A stretch of DNA of 64,000 nucleotides from Ovis canadensis (Eukaryota > Chordata > Mammalia > Artiodactyla > Bovidae). How positions within the stretch are numbered: the first letter of the stretch is position 1; each line of letters starts with the position of its first letter. The stretch lies in NCBI RefSeq assembly GCF_042477335.2, contig NC_091255.1, positions 25,646,501 to 25,710,500 on the forward strand. Direction: 5' to 3'. A model generated the notes under the pieces. That model did no database searches and was not told the DNA's origin. It was given only the letters and a program-made list of their open reading frames with translations. Positions 10,840 to 21,225 of this stretch are shown here, piece by piece. Made by a program: the position numbers and the translations under genes.

Positions 10840-10992
10840 ATTGACAGAGGATGAGTGGTTGGATGGCATCATCGACTCAATGGACATGAGTTTGAGCAAA
10901 CTCAGGGAGATAGTGAAGAACAGGGAAGTCTGGTGTGCTGCAGGCCATGGGGTCACAAAGAGTCAGACATGACTTAGCAACCGCACAACAAC
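10840..10992 (+). mobile_element. BovB 3' tail
   Basis: gaggatgagtggttggatgg, then gactcaatggacatgagttt, then gggtcacaaagagtcagacatg. This is the terminal ~150 bases of BovB, ending just beyond the presumed SPACA3 cleavage site. Confidence 0.82.
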
Positions 10993-11010
10993 ACATGTAT
11001 TAAACTGTAC

Positions 11011-11016
11011 TTTATT
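11011..11016 (-). terminator. SPACA3: SPACA3 poly(A) signal (AATAAA)
   Basis: Plus strand TTTATT at 11011-11016 reads AATAAA on the minus strand, about 95 bases after the SPACA3 stop. Cleavage would fall at about 10990-11000, at the edge of a BovB tail. Confidence 0.75.
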
Positions 11017-11108
11017 CGTTGGTTTGTCTTCCCAGGCCTGGGTCAGGAACCAGGCCACATCTCCCAAGCTGCCATCCATTCTCTCTGCCTGTCCATCCAG
11101 AGAGAATC

Positions 11109-11175
11109 CTACAGCTCACAGCCATCCACCCAGTCACTGAGGTCTTTGCCCTGGCAGTGATGCCTCCATGCCTCC
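11109..11175 (-). CDS. SPACA3: SPACA3 terminal coding exon
   Basis: 67 bases, too short for a naive frame search. Acceptor ccatcttccatcctcag, then (W)[21 protein letters not shown] and TAG at 11111-11109. It supplies the last two lysozyme cysteines. Human ends CDF as I recall; here it ends CEL. Confidence 0.93.
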
Positions 11176-14100
11176 CTGAGGATGGAAGATGGGGAAGAGG
11201 AGAGAGCAAGTCAGCTGCAGTCTTCAGTATTTGCTCAGAGAAGAACGGGAAGGAGGTGTGGGCTTTAAAACGGAAGTGAGGTGAGGAAAGGGGCTAGGCA
11301 AGGGGAAGAGAGACAAGTCAGCATGTTAACTCGTCAAGAAGCCCCTAGGGAAAAAACGATTTTTTTTTTTAAAGGAAGAGAATGACCCATAACAAGTTAT
11401 CTGTCTAGCCTCGATATTTTATTGATGGAGATACAGACATAATTTGCTCGAGTTCACCCAGGAGTCAGTGGCAAAGGCCTGGGGTCCTGAGGTCCAGAGC
11501 CTCAATCCAATTCTCTCTTCCTACACCACGCTGCTTCGGCAGACAGTGCCACCGTACAGGCGTGCGGTCCTTCACGGTTTACACAGCACTGTCACACCCA
11601 TCACCCACTTATCTGCCATCCCCCCAGCAGCCCTGTAAGTTAGACCGAGCCGACACTGTGTTCCCTATATTCCAAATGAAAACCTGAAACTAGGGTGGAA
11701 ATTGTTTGCCCACGGTCCACAGCTTGTAAATGACAGAAACTCACCCACACACCATTCTCCCCGGCTACCAATGAGGATCTTATTCTCCCTGGCTACCAGT
11801 GTGGATCTCTCCATTGATGGTAACTATAGTTTATCGGCTCTTTTAGGACCATTTCCTGGTTCCAGTGTCACACAAGCATCTTGAGGATGATAAGCAAGAT
11901 CCTGGGGTCCTAGGGATCCTAAATTCCCAGGGGTTCCAAGTTTGGATAACTAGTGTCCTCTAGGATGTCAATGTCAAAGAGCCCAATGGCAAGGAGTGCC
12001 CTTAAAGGACCTCAGTAGATCTATTACGTGAGAGGGGTTGACTGGCTTGTTCACCTCTTCCATTAGACTGAGATCCTTACGGGCCGAGAACCGGGTCTCC
12101 ACCACCCTGAAGCCTAGCACCCAGCAGAGCCTGGCACAGCTAAGTTCTCAGGCGTGCGTGTGAAGGGAACAGACAGCACCTTTCTTTCTGCGACCACTAC
12201 CCTCTGGGGCCACCTCTCAGACACTTACTCCCAGCATACAAGAGAGCTGTTCTTGGACTTAGCCCTGTGGAATCTGTTTCTCCCATCCCAGGGTGGTACG
12301 TCCAAGTCCTCGGACTCCTGCCTGAGCCTGCATTCACCCTTCCTGATTTTACAGATGTGAGCCCTCTCCTGCTGAGCCTGCCTCACTCCAGATTCAGTTC
12401 CCGGGGCGCAAATCAACATGTCTCCAGAGCTGCGGTCAACCTCAAGGCCCCCCTTAGACTTTCTCTGTGTCCAAAGTCCTTTTCACCTCCTCCTCTTCCT
12501 CACTGGCCACATGTCCCCTGTCCCTGTTCCTCCTCCGCAGCCCCTCCCCACCACCCCTCTCCTGTCCATCACCCATACGACTGTGCCCGTCCACACCTTC
12601 CGTCTCTCTCTGGACTCCTGCCAAGGCTTCCCCACTAGTCCCCCTGCCTCTGGCCCATCCCCCTTCCTGCTACTCTCGCGCTATTTGATGCCTTCGCGAT
12701 GACCTCACCAGCTTTGTCACTGTCGCAGCCGCCACGGGCTCTTGTGATCCAGCCACCTGGGGAAATTTTACCTGCCCCACATTCTGTCCCCTGCTGGTCT
12801 CCCATCTAGGCATGGGAATAAAGGGAGGTAGCAGGCTCTACAGAGTGAAATTCCCATCACAAGAGGCTGGGAAGCTGCAGGGCTGCTGCTCCAGGAGCTC
12901 CAAAGATCTAGTCTGATGCCCCAATAGATGCTTATCCAACTCTCTTGCCCCTGACGATGGCTCCCAAAGGCCATCTTGTGGAAAGGAGGTGAGACTGACA
13001 GGGTGGGTCTCCAGAGAACTCACTCATGCTTCAAGCAGGGAACTTTTTTTATCTGTTGTACTAGACAAAGATGCCACAGTTAAGAAACAAAGTTACTAGA
13101 CCCTGGTCCCACATAGGCAGATCTGGGAAGAGTCAGGCTTGACTCTGTGACCTCCAGCGACCTGTTTATTCTCCCTAAAATTCAGTGTGCTGCTGCTGCT
13201 ACTGCTGCTAAGTCGCTTCAGTCATGTCTGACTCTGTGCGATCCCACAGACAGCAACCCACCAGGCTCCCCCGTCCCTGGGATTCTCCAGGCAAGAACAC
13301 TGGAGTGGGTTGCCATTTCCTTCTCCAATGCATGAAAGTGAAAACTGAAAGTGAAGTCGCTCAGTCGTGTCCGACTCTTAGCGACCCCATGGACTGCAGC
13401 TTACCAGGCTCCCCCGTCCATGGGATTTTCTAGGCAAGAGTACTGGAGTGGGGTGCCATTGCCTGGTGGTGAGCAGATTAGAATGTGAGGCCATGAAATG
13501 ATGCCTGGTATAAGTTGTGAAAGTAGTGTGAAAGTGAAAGTCACTCCATTGTGTCTGACTCTTTGCAACCCGCGTGGACTATACAGTCCATGGAGTTCTT
13601 CAGGCCAGAATACTGGAGTGGGTAGCCTTTCCCTTCTCCAGGAGATCTTCCCAACCCAGGTTAGCTCCCTGCTGTGGTCCTAGCTGGAGCAGGGGGCTCC
13701 AACCCACATTACTTACCAGCTGCCCAGACCTTGGGGGTCTTGAGTTATCTTCATGGCACAGATAACAGTATCCTTAAGGTTGGGATTCAGTAAGTCTGGG
13801 GTGGGAGGCAGAGAAACACGATGAAGGAGCAGAGGTGGAGTTGGATATCCAGAGTCTGTCTGTCTGTTGTTCTCACTCACACGCACACACCCTCCTCCAT
13901 CTAACTCCATCCCTGTCTCTCAAGGCCTCTGGAAGCACAGGTCTTACTCCATCACTTCCCCCATCAGAAGCCATCCCCCACCTCTTCCCACAGCTCTCCA
14001 GACAGTGTCCCACCTGGGATCCTAAATCAGATTCATGGAGGGCCACTCTCATCACCTGCCCCACCCCACAATCCTTGGTAGACCCAGCAGGCAGCAGGGG

Positions 14101-15454
14101 TTCCCACTCAGACAAAAAAGCAAGAAGAGCAAGTAAGGCCAGAGAGGAAGCCCCAGCCAGCCCCGGGCCCAGGCCCCGCCTACCGGAGCAGTACATCTGG
14201 CACAAGTTCGGGACATTGGGGTTGAGATTTTTGCACCACTTTCGGCTGTTGATCTGGAAGATGCCGCTGTTGGTACTTCCATCGGCTTCGTGGTCCACGG
14301 CACCTGTGTTGAAGCCGCTTGCGAAGTAAGCAAGACAGATCCCTGCATAGGGTGGAGACACAGGCCTGCGGGTGGGATGACAAAGGCCAACCCAGACCAG
14401 AGAGCTCACAGGGTAGACCCTATGCATCAGCTCCTCCAAGCCTCAACTCGCATTTCCAGTAGATCAGGGCTGACACCCTCTCACCTCCTTGACAAAGGAA
14501 TCCACTGAAGCTCAGAGGGGCAAAGTGACTTACTCAAGGTTATACACAGCTACCAAACAGGAGTCCGCGGGTCTCCCGACTTCCTTCCTGCCATGCTCCC
14601 TGGGTCTTATCATCCGCGCATAGCGGGACCCAAGAAATGCTTGCGAAATGAATGAACAAGAGCTCACTCTTTAGAGACATGACTGGGAAGGCACAGGAGG
14701 GACTGAGAGAAAGGGCTGGAACTAGAGAAGAAATGAGTCCAGGGGTGGCTGTACTTGTTAGTGTCTCGAAACTTTCACCAGCTTGAAAAGTTTGGTCTTA
14801 CTCAGCTTTGCTCAGTGTGCCCCCAACTTCACTGGCAGTGTCTGATCCTAGTGGCCGTGATTTCATTAAAGATAGGAAACCCTTCTTTCCCTGTGGCGCC
14901 CAACTTACCAGTGGGAAAGGACATAAGGGAGCAATTCTGCTTAGCCACCTGTAGCCTACCCTTCCAGGTTCCTATGCAATACTGACTCAGCGGACATGAA
15001 CTTGGGCAACTCAGAGATGGTGAGGGACAGGGAAGCCTGGCGTGCTGCAGTCCATTGGGTTCGCAAAGAGTCAGGCATGACTGGGCGACTCCACAACAAC
15101 AACAACCTGTCGCCTGCCTGCTGGGTATTTACCCCAGTCCTGGGTGTTCTCCACCTATCAGCGCATAGGATCCTGATTTGAAAAAGGAGAACAGAGGCTC
15201 CCAAGGCCACAGCCCTTGACTGAGGAGGAGGGAGGGGGAGCAGGAGGGAGAGATCAAGGGTCCTTACAGTCAGCCAGGCTGTAGCCCCGGTATCCCTCCA
15301 GGCCGAAATCCTGAAGCACCCTGGCCAGCTCGCAGCGACTGTAGACCCTGGCCTGGCCGGAGGAGAGCAGGCTGCTGAGGACAGAAGCCAAGGCCAGCAG
15401 CACAATCCCGGGCGGGCAGGGCCACCTTCTGGGAACCCAGCTCCCGGCTTCCAT
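11109..15454 (-). CDS. SPACA3: SPACA3, sperm acrosome lysozyme-like protein (whole CDS span with introns)
   Basis: This is sperm acrosome membrane-associated protein 3 (SLLP1), a c-type lysozyme relative located in the acrosome and implicated in sperm-egg binding. Four exons join cleanly at GT-AG sites: 15454-15268, 14342-14184, 13795-13717 and 11175-11109, giving 163 codons and a TAG stop. Junctions fall inside a Trp codon, inside an Asp codon and inside a second Trp codon, the classic lysozyme intron positions. The product has a short basic N-terminus, a hydrophobic segment at about residues 16-33 (signal/anchor), then a lysozyme domain with all eight cysteines. The active-site positions are changed: the Glu35-equivalent is Ala (AYFASGF) and the Asp52-equivalent is Asn (GSTNSG), so no muramidase activity is expected. 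Human SPACA3 has, from memory, Thr and Asn there. The start at 15454 is the only ATG in frame after an upstream TGA. Intron 3 holds a Bov-A2 and a Bov-tA. Testis-restricted expression is known for the family and is not visible here. Confidence 0.93.
11560..11760 (+). mobile_element. MIR (diverged), within SPACA3 intron 3
   Basis: gtttacacagcactgtcaca, then agcagccctgtaagttag, then gtttgcccacggtccacagc follow the MIR order. Confidence 0.5.
12070..12150 (+). mobile_element. L2-like LINE 3' fragment
   Basis: agactgagatccttacgggc then cctagcacccagcagagcctggcac-like text resembles the L2 3' end. It lies in SPACA3 intron 3. Confidence 0.45.
12151..13186. other. SPACA3 intron 3 sequence without recognised elements
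   Basis: Pyrimidine-rich on the plus strand at 12400-12700, giving long but featureless frames. No extra exon was identified. Confidence 0.5.
13187..13465 (-). mobile_element. Bov-A2 dimeric SINE in SPACA3 intron 3
   Basis: Head gctgctgctgctactgctgc, two monomers joined by caatgcatgaaagtgaaaac. It lies in the same orientation as SPACA3, about 250 bases 3' of the exon 3 donor with a Bov-tA between. Confidence 0.9.
13520..13690 (-). mobile_element. Bov-tA SINE, 5'-truncated
   Basis: gtgaaagtcactccattgtg, then ggactatacagtccatggag, ending ccaacccagg. It lies about 27 bases from the SPACA3 exon 3 donor. Confidence 0.85.
13717..13795 (-). CDS. SPACA3: SPACA3 coding exon 3
   Basis: 79 bases, the usual size for this lysozyme-family exon. 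Acceptor ...cctcccaccccag, donor GTAAGT. It reads [20 protein letters not shown] then PQGLGS(W), matching SPACA3 closely. Confidence 0.94.
14184..14342 (-). CDS. SPACA3: SPACA3 coding exon 2 (lysozyme active-site exon)
   Basis: 159 bases, acceptor ...ccaccctatgcag, donor GTAGGC. It reads (W)[18 protein letters not shown] then [18 protein letters not shown] and ends NLCQMYCS. It contains the positions that carry the two catalytic acids in true lysozymes, here Ala and Asn. Confidence 0.95.
14470..14570 (+). mobile_element. MIR fragment in SPACA3 intron 1
   Basis: ctgaagctcagaggggcaaagtg-like text followed by ttactcaaggttatacacagc matches the MIR 3' half. Confidence 0.6.
14985..15112 (+). mobile_element. 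BovB 3' tail in SPACA3 intron 1
   Basis: gactcagcggacatgaactt, then aggcctggcgtgctgcag-like text (here gaagcctggcgtgctgcagt), ending in an acaacaacaac tail. Confidence 0.82.
15268..15454 (-). CDS. SPACA3: SPACA3 first coding exon
   Basis: 62 codons plus one base: ATG at 15454-15452, hydrophobic stretch [17 protein letters not shown], then the start of the lysozyme domain ([20 protein letters not shown]) and SLAD. The donor is GTAAGGA at 15267-15261. A pyrimidine-rich acceptor (tgtttcccttcttcttccag) ends at 15537, so this exon may begin at 15536 with an upstream untranslated exon. In the MEAG frame a TGA lies upstream of the ATG. Confidence 0.92.
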
Positions 15455-15765
15455 GCGGGCAGGGGGGCACAGAGCCCCCACCACACTGGCTCAGAGCTAG
15501 GCTTTGAGATGGCAGGCCACTCACAGAAGGCTACCCCTGGAAGAAGAAGGGAAACAGAGCCTGAGTGGGTGGGAAATTGGGGAGGGGGGTTCCCACACAA
15601 GGGGGCGGCCAGCCTGCCACCTTGCCTCCCTGGTGGAGCATCAGCCAACCCCCCCTCAAGAGCCCAAGAGGGTTCCCCAAGGTCAGCCCCTTTCCCCTTC
15701 AGTTATGCTTTTTTTCCCCTCTGTTTTTAATTGGAGGATAATTGTTTTAATATTGTGTTGGCCTC

Positions 15766-15999
15766 TGCCGTGTGTGCCTGCAGCTAAGTCGCTTCAGTCG
15801 CGTCCATGCAACCCTAACAGACTGTAGCCCACCAGGCTCCTCTGTCCACAGGGATTCTCCAGGCAAGAATACTGGAGTGGGTTGCCATTTCCTTCTCCAG
15901 GGGATCTTCCTGACCCAGGGATCGAATCTGCGTCTCTTATGTCTCCTGCAGTGGCAGGTAAGTGGGTTCTTTACCGCTAGCACCACCTGGGAAGCCCGG
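15766..15999 (-). mobile_element. Bov-tA SINE inside L1
   Basis: Full-length reverse copy from gctaagtcgcttcagtcgcg to caccacctgggaagccc. Flanks ggcctctgccg and ggcttctgcc are the target duplication within the L1. Confidence 0.88.
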
Positions 16000-16167
16000 C
16001 TTCTGCCAGACAACAACATGAATCAGTCATAAATATTCATACATCTCCTCCCTCTTGAACTTCCCCCCACCTCACACCCCATCCCACCCCTCTAGGTCAT
16101 CCCACAGCACCACGTGCTACATAGCAGGTTCCCACGAGCTGTCTATTTTATTTAATACACATGTTAA

Positions 16168-16445
16168 CTGGAGAAGGCAATGGCAACCCATTCCAGTACT
16201 CTTGCCTGGAAAATCCTAGGATGGAGGAGCCTGGTGGGCTGCAGTCCATGAGGTCGCTAAGAGTCGGACATGACTGAGCGACTTCCCTTTCACTTTTCAC
16301 TTTCATGCATTGGAGAGGGAAATGGAAACCCACTCCAGTGTTCTTGCCTGGAGAATCCCAGGGACGGTGAGCCTGGTGGGCTGCCGTCTACAGGGTCACG
16401 CAGAGTCGGACACGACTGAAGCGACTTAGCAGCAGCAACAGCAAT
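16168..16445 (+). mobile_element. Bov-A2 dimeric SINE inside L1
   Basis: actggagaaggcaatggcaa, linker cactttcatgcattggagag, second monomer, tail gcagcagcaacagca. Confidence 0.9.
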
Positions 16446-16997
16446 GTATATGTTCCAGTGTCACTCTCTCAATTCATCCCACCCCCTCCCCTTCCCTCGC
16501 TGTGTCCAAAGTCTGTTCTCTCTGTCTGCATGTCTATTCCTGCCCTGCAAATAGGTTCATCAGTTCCAGTTTTCTATAATAAATTCCATATATATGCCTT
16601 AATATACAACGCTTGTTTTTCTCTTTCTGACTTACTGCACTCCATACGACAGACTCTAGGCCCATCCAGATCACTACAAATGACCCAATCTCATTCCTTT
16701 TTATGGCTGAGTAATATTCCATTGTGTATATGTACCACAACTTCTTCATCCGTTCATCTGTCAATGGACATCTAGGTTGCTTCCATGTTATAGCCATGGT
16801 AAACCGTGCTGCAATGAACATCAGGGTACATGTGTCTTTTTCAGTTATAGTTTTATCAGGGTATATAGCCAGGAGTGGGATTGCTGGGTCATTCCAAACC
16901 TGCTTCGTACCCTCCTGTCCCAGAAGCCGAGAGAAGAGGAGAGAAACCAGGGAGAAGACAAACATATTCCGAGCTCCATACTACATGTCAGGCATGG

Positions 16998-17110
16998 GAC
17001 TTCCCTGGCAGTGCAGTGGTTAAGACTCTGCAACACAGAGGGAGCAAGTCTGATCCCTGGTCAGGAAACTAAGATCCTACACACCATGTGTCACAGCCAA
17101 AAAAAAAATT
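16998..17110 (+). mobile_element. CHR-type SINE
   Basis: gacttccctggcagtgcagtgg head, tgatccctggtcaggaaac, end cacagccaaaaaaaa. Confidence 0.87.
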
Positions 17111-17173
17111 ACATGCCAGGCATCACTGAGTCGTGAAGCCCAAGATTTCACAACTCAGAAGGGACAAAGTTTG

Positions 17174-17263
17174 CAGATCTTAGTTCCCCAACCAGGGATG
17201 GAAGTCAGAACCACCGCAGTGAAAACTCAGAGTCCTAATCACCGGACTGCCAGGGAACTCCCA
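17174..17263 (-). mobile_element. CHR-type SINE
   Basis: Reverse copy: cttagttccccaaccaggg to ccggactgccagggaactcc. Flanking agaagggacaaagttt (17158-17173) and agaagggacagagttt (17264-17279) are target duplications. Confidence 0.87.
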
Positions 17264-17333
17264 GAAGGGACAGAGTTTGGACTGAAACCAAAGTTTACGT
17301 GACTCCAAAGCCCTACCGGGATTTGGCCATAAG

Positions 17334-17545
17334 TAGATGTTCCCAGGTGGCGCTGGTGGTAAAGAATCGGCCTGCCAACGTAGGAGACACGAGACTCAGG
17401 TCCTATCCCCGGATCAGGAAGCTCTCCTGGAGGAGGAAATGGCGACCCACACCAGTATTCTTACTGGGAAAATTCCATGGGCAGAGGAATCTGGTGGACC
17501 AAGGGGCCACAAAGAGTCAGACACAATGGAGCAACTGAAGACACA
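17334..17545 (+). mobile_element. Bov-tA SINE (diverged)
   Basis: ttcccaggtggcgctggtgg, then ggaggaggaaatggcgaccc, then gccacaaagagtcagacaca. Confidence 0.87.
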
Positions 17546-19192
17546 CACAGAGAGATGTTCCCAGAGGAGACGGCTGAGCAGCAGTATCTGTGCATATCTA
17601 TCCTGCAGCCCCACGGTCACAAAGCTCTCTTCAGTGAGCCTCCCCCTCCTGGCCTGAACTGAAGACAGGGTTTCCCCTAAAGCACTGCCAGCCTGCAGCC
17701 TCTCAAGTGGAGGCTGCTCTCTCCCAGGTCAGGCAGTACTGAAAACTCTCCTCCGTGCCCACCACCCCTTCTAAACCATCTCCTTGCTAAAGCCCCGCCT
17801 CCCTCAAAGCTCGTCTCACCCCATTCGGTTTGCCCTCCACGCCTCTCATCAGTGGCTCTGCGGGTCAGCCCCCAATATCACAAAGGGCATTTGCACCTGG
17901 TTATGATCTTGACCTCCACTCTGTCTCAGCGACCGGCTCCCACAGCCTCGTCATCCCTGCATCCCGTCATCATTCCACATCCCCCCCAACCTCTGCAGCC
18001 TTCTAGTCCCATTCTATCCCTCCCTGACCACCTCTGACATACCTGTCTCTCACGACCTCCGCACCCCCCGCCAACTGGCCCTCCACCTTCATAAACTCCA
18101 GAAATGAAACCCAGCCACAGGAGTGGGTGACCCTGCAAACAGGTGGCCCCAAGCTCAAGGGAGATGAGACAAGGGTGTGCTTTGCAGCAAGCCTCATCTC
18201 AGCGGGAAGCCCACCTCTTTGCTTTACGTCTCTGATGTGAACACTTTCCTAGCTTCATTTCCTTCCTCTATAAAATTAGGAAATTAATAACACCTGCCTC
18301 ATCCGACGGTGGAAAGAATGAATGAGAAAAGAAAGGCACAGAGATAAGGGGCTCTTTGCTCTAGAGCCCAGCTGGTTGTTCTTTCTGTTACAAAGTGATG
18401 CTGGCACAGGTACCGATGCTCGTCTTGGTCAGCTTTCTCTCTCCCGTTTTGCTCAAAGGGTACTTAGGACCTTTGTTACCGTCCTCAAGTTCCCCTCCCT
18501 TCCTTGTCCCACCTCACCTGCCTCACTGAGAAAAACATCCCCTGTGAGATGTCCTCCTTCCTTCTGCCTTCGCCCCGCCCCATTCACAAAGGCATCCACA
18601 GCCTCAGCCATCCTCACAGAGAAGGTGCCTCTATGCTGATCTGGACCCATCTTTCCTCCAAGCTCTGCGTTTCATCCTTCCCCATCTCTCAGCCTTATTC
18701 CACCAGCCACTCCTCCTCTCTCAGCATCACCAGCATCTCCTCTCCATCGGCTCCTCCTTCCTCTGCAGGCACAGACGTGCTTAGGTCTTCAGCTCCTAAA
18801 ATACCTTCCCTGGACTCACTCTCTACTGACCTGTCCCTCTCCCTATCTTCTCATTTAAACATCTACGTGAAAATCTATGGTTTTCTTGCCTCCTGGTGTT
18901 TTTCAGCCCAGTGGCACTTGGCATCACCATCGCGACCTCTCGCCTGACACTGTTCTGCCCAGTGGTGCAATGGACCCTCGTGGGCTCCTGTCCCGCAGGA
19001 GCTCTCAGCAGCCTTGCATTCTGCTGCCCGCTCCACCGGGTTCAAACTCTTAACTCTGCCTTTCTCTGCTACCAGGATGCTTCCCTAGGACTCCCCTTGT
19101 GCAACACACTTCTGCCCAGGTCTTAAATGCTGATACGCTTCCTAGGCATTTCTGCCTTGAGCTGTCCTCGCTCCCACTTCAGGAAACACTCT
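17546..19192. other. Intergenic; L2/MIR-like traces only
   Basis: About 18240-18320 (ttccttcctctataaaatta) is an old reverse MIR. Much of the rest is C/T-rich and resembles decayed L2. No gene recognised. Confidence 0.4.
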
Positions 19193-19291
19193 TGTGAATT
19201 CCCTGGTGGTCCAGTGGTTACGACTCTGTATTTCCACACTACAGGGGGCACAGGTTTGTTTCCTGGTCCAGGAACTAAGATCCCACGTGTC
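19193..19291 (+). mobile_element. CHR-type SINE, interrupted
   Basis: gaattccctggtggtccagtgg head and tttcctggtccaggaactaag. It is followed directly by a reverse Bov-tA inserted near its tail. Confidence 0.85.
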
Positions 19292-19508
19292 ACAGAAAGT
19301 GAAAGTGAAGTCGCTCAGTCGTGGCCGACTCTTTGTGACCCATGAACTGTAGCCCGCCAGGCTCCTCTGTCCATGGGATTCTCCAGGCAGGAATACTGGA
19401 ATGGGTTGCCATTTCCTTCTCCAGGGTATCTTCCCGACCCAGGGATTGAACCCAGGTCTCCCACATTGCAGGCAGACGCTTTAACCTCTACACCACCAGG
19501 GGAGCCCA
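19292..19508 (-). mobile_element. Bov-tA SINE
   Basis: Full reverse copy from gaaagtgaaagtgaagtcgc to acaccaccaggggagccc. Confidence 0.9.
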
Positions 19509-20162
19509 CAGGAGGCCCGGCAAAGACAAAACAAAGGAAACCTTGGCAGGCTGCAGGATGCCTGAGCGTGCCTGTACCTACTGCCCCCTGCAGGATGATG
19601 GCTCCTATTACATCTTCCCTAGAGCGGCCAACCTCACAGCTAACTGCCTCCTGACTGTCTCCACCTCCTGCTGAGCACATCCAAAGTAGAACCCATGGTC
19701 CCACTGTTTTAAAGCTCTTTTCTACGTCTTCTCTTCTTGGTTTGAAACATTCTTGGCTTTAAACTCATCATGTTTTATGGCTTAAACCTATGGTTATCCA
19801 AACTAGCGATATAAATGTCATTCTTCACTCCTCTCCATCACGACATCTTTCACTCATCCACAACCCATCAATCCCGAAGTGCTGGTGAGGCCACCTTCCC
19901 TCCAGGAGCAACATCTTTCCCTTAGTTCAGACCACCCTCCTGGTGTGCTGATGGTCTCCTTGCAGCTAGTCCTGACTCTTCTCCCAAACTATTCTACACA
20001 CGTTCACCAGACTGAGGGTTTTAAACAAAAAGCCTGGCCAGGGGACAGCCTTAGGTGGTGTCCTTCATCACTGATCCCAAGTGTGGTCCACAGGGACCCT
20101 GGTGACCCAGGCTTGCGGACCTCTCCCCAAGACACTTTAAGCTCCAGTAATGCCATGCCAGG
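19509..20162. other. Intergenic, L2-like traces
   Basis: Text such as ctggctttaaactcatcatg-like pyrimidine-rich sequence suggests decayed L2. No gene recognised. Confidence 0.35.
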
Positions 20163-20372
20163 GCTTCCCAGGTGGCTCAGTGTTAAAGAATCTGCCTGAC
20201 AAGCAGGAGATGTGGGTTTGATCCCTGGGTCAGGAAGATCCCCTGGAGAAAGAAACGGCAACTCACTCCAATATTCTTGCCTGGGAAATCCCATGGACAG
20301 AGGAGCCTGGTGGGCTACAGTCCATGGGCTCGCCAAAGAGTCAGACACGACTTAACAACTAAAGGACGACAA
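20163..20372 (+). mobile_element. Bov-tA SINE
   Basis: gcttcccaggtggctcagtg, then gggtttgatccctgggtcagg, then gccaaagagtcagacacgac. Confidence 0.92.
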
Positions 20373-20819
20373 TAATGCCGTGTCATTTGCTCATGATGAG
20401 CCTGCCATCCAAATGAGAACCCCTTTCCTTTACATCCATCACTATTACTCCTATTTCAAAGGTCACATCAGAAGTGAGTTCCCCAGTGAGATGTCCCCAG
20501 GAAGCCCCCGGCTCCCCGCAAGACTCCCAAAGCTCGCTGTTTCTGCACACTAGCCTGTAAAAGACATCAGCCTTCCCCCACTGCAAGGCGAGCTTCCAGA
20601 GAACGACGGCGCTCTTACTTCTCTTCTTATCCTGAGAGTCAAGCAGAGTTGCCGGCCTGGAGTGGCTGATCAAATGGGCCCTTCTCCAGACTGAAGTATA
20701 CTGAAGTCACGTGCTCAGCGTACAAGCCCTTTTCATCAAAGTGTCGGGGGTGAGAGGGAGGCAGACACCCTTCTGAGTTCTTAAAGTGTGACCCACACTA
20801 TGCTGGCCCTTTTCTGGCT

Positions 20820-20920
20820 GTTTTCTGACTTAATCTCATCTAATCCTCACAATTCGAGGGGCGGGGAGGATTATTATCCCCAGTTTATAGATGAAGAAAC
20901 TAAGCTGACTGTTATACAGA
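20820..20920 (+). mobile_element. MIR fragment
   Basis: cttaatctcatctaatcctc then ttatccccagtttatagatg matches the MIR core and 3' half. Confidence 0.65.
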
Positions 20921-21225
20921 GACTGTTTTTGCCTTTTCGGTAGCAAGAGTTATTTCAAAGTAGCTTCTTCCTGAGCCTTCCCCAGCGGGTCTAGAGGTGG
21001 AAGGAGTCAGGTCTGGTGATTCAAAGATGAGAGACCTGCCAGTGTGGTCTCCCCTCTCTCTCTCTCTCAACTCAGCGCCCCCATCCTCGCCAGCCCAGTA
21101 TCCCCTCACCATCTCTGACCACCACCTTCGTTTTCCCACGTCCCCTGTGGTCAGACCAGCCCCGGGCCCTGGTTAACGGCTGCAGGAGGAGGGGGAAGGC
21201 GGCTCACTGACCGTGTCGTCCTCAC

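Larger units (their letters stand above)
15712..16925 (-). mobile_element. L1 LINE 3' part, split by two SINEs
   Basis: Reverse-oriented L1: the tail is at 15712-15765, then 16000-16167, then ORF2 end at 16446-16925. A remnant frame at 16534-16965 includes YTMEYYSAIKRNEIGSF, the known end of L1 ORF2. A Bov-tA (15766-15999) and a Bov-A2 (16168-16445) interrupt it. Confidence 0.87.

Noticed and set aside
14956-15648. 230-codon minus frame as an alternative SPACA3 product
   Set aside because: It overlaps SPACA3 exon 1 in another frame, runs through intron and a BovB tail, and has no lysozyme content.
16534-16965. 143-codon minus frame as a gene
   Set aside because: It is the end of L1 ORF2 (YTMEYYSAIKRNEIGSF).
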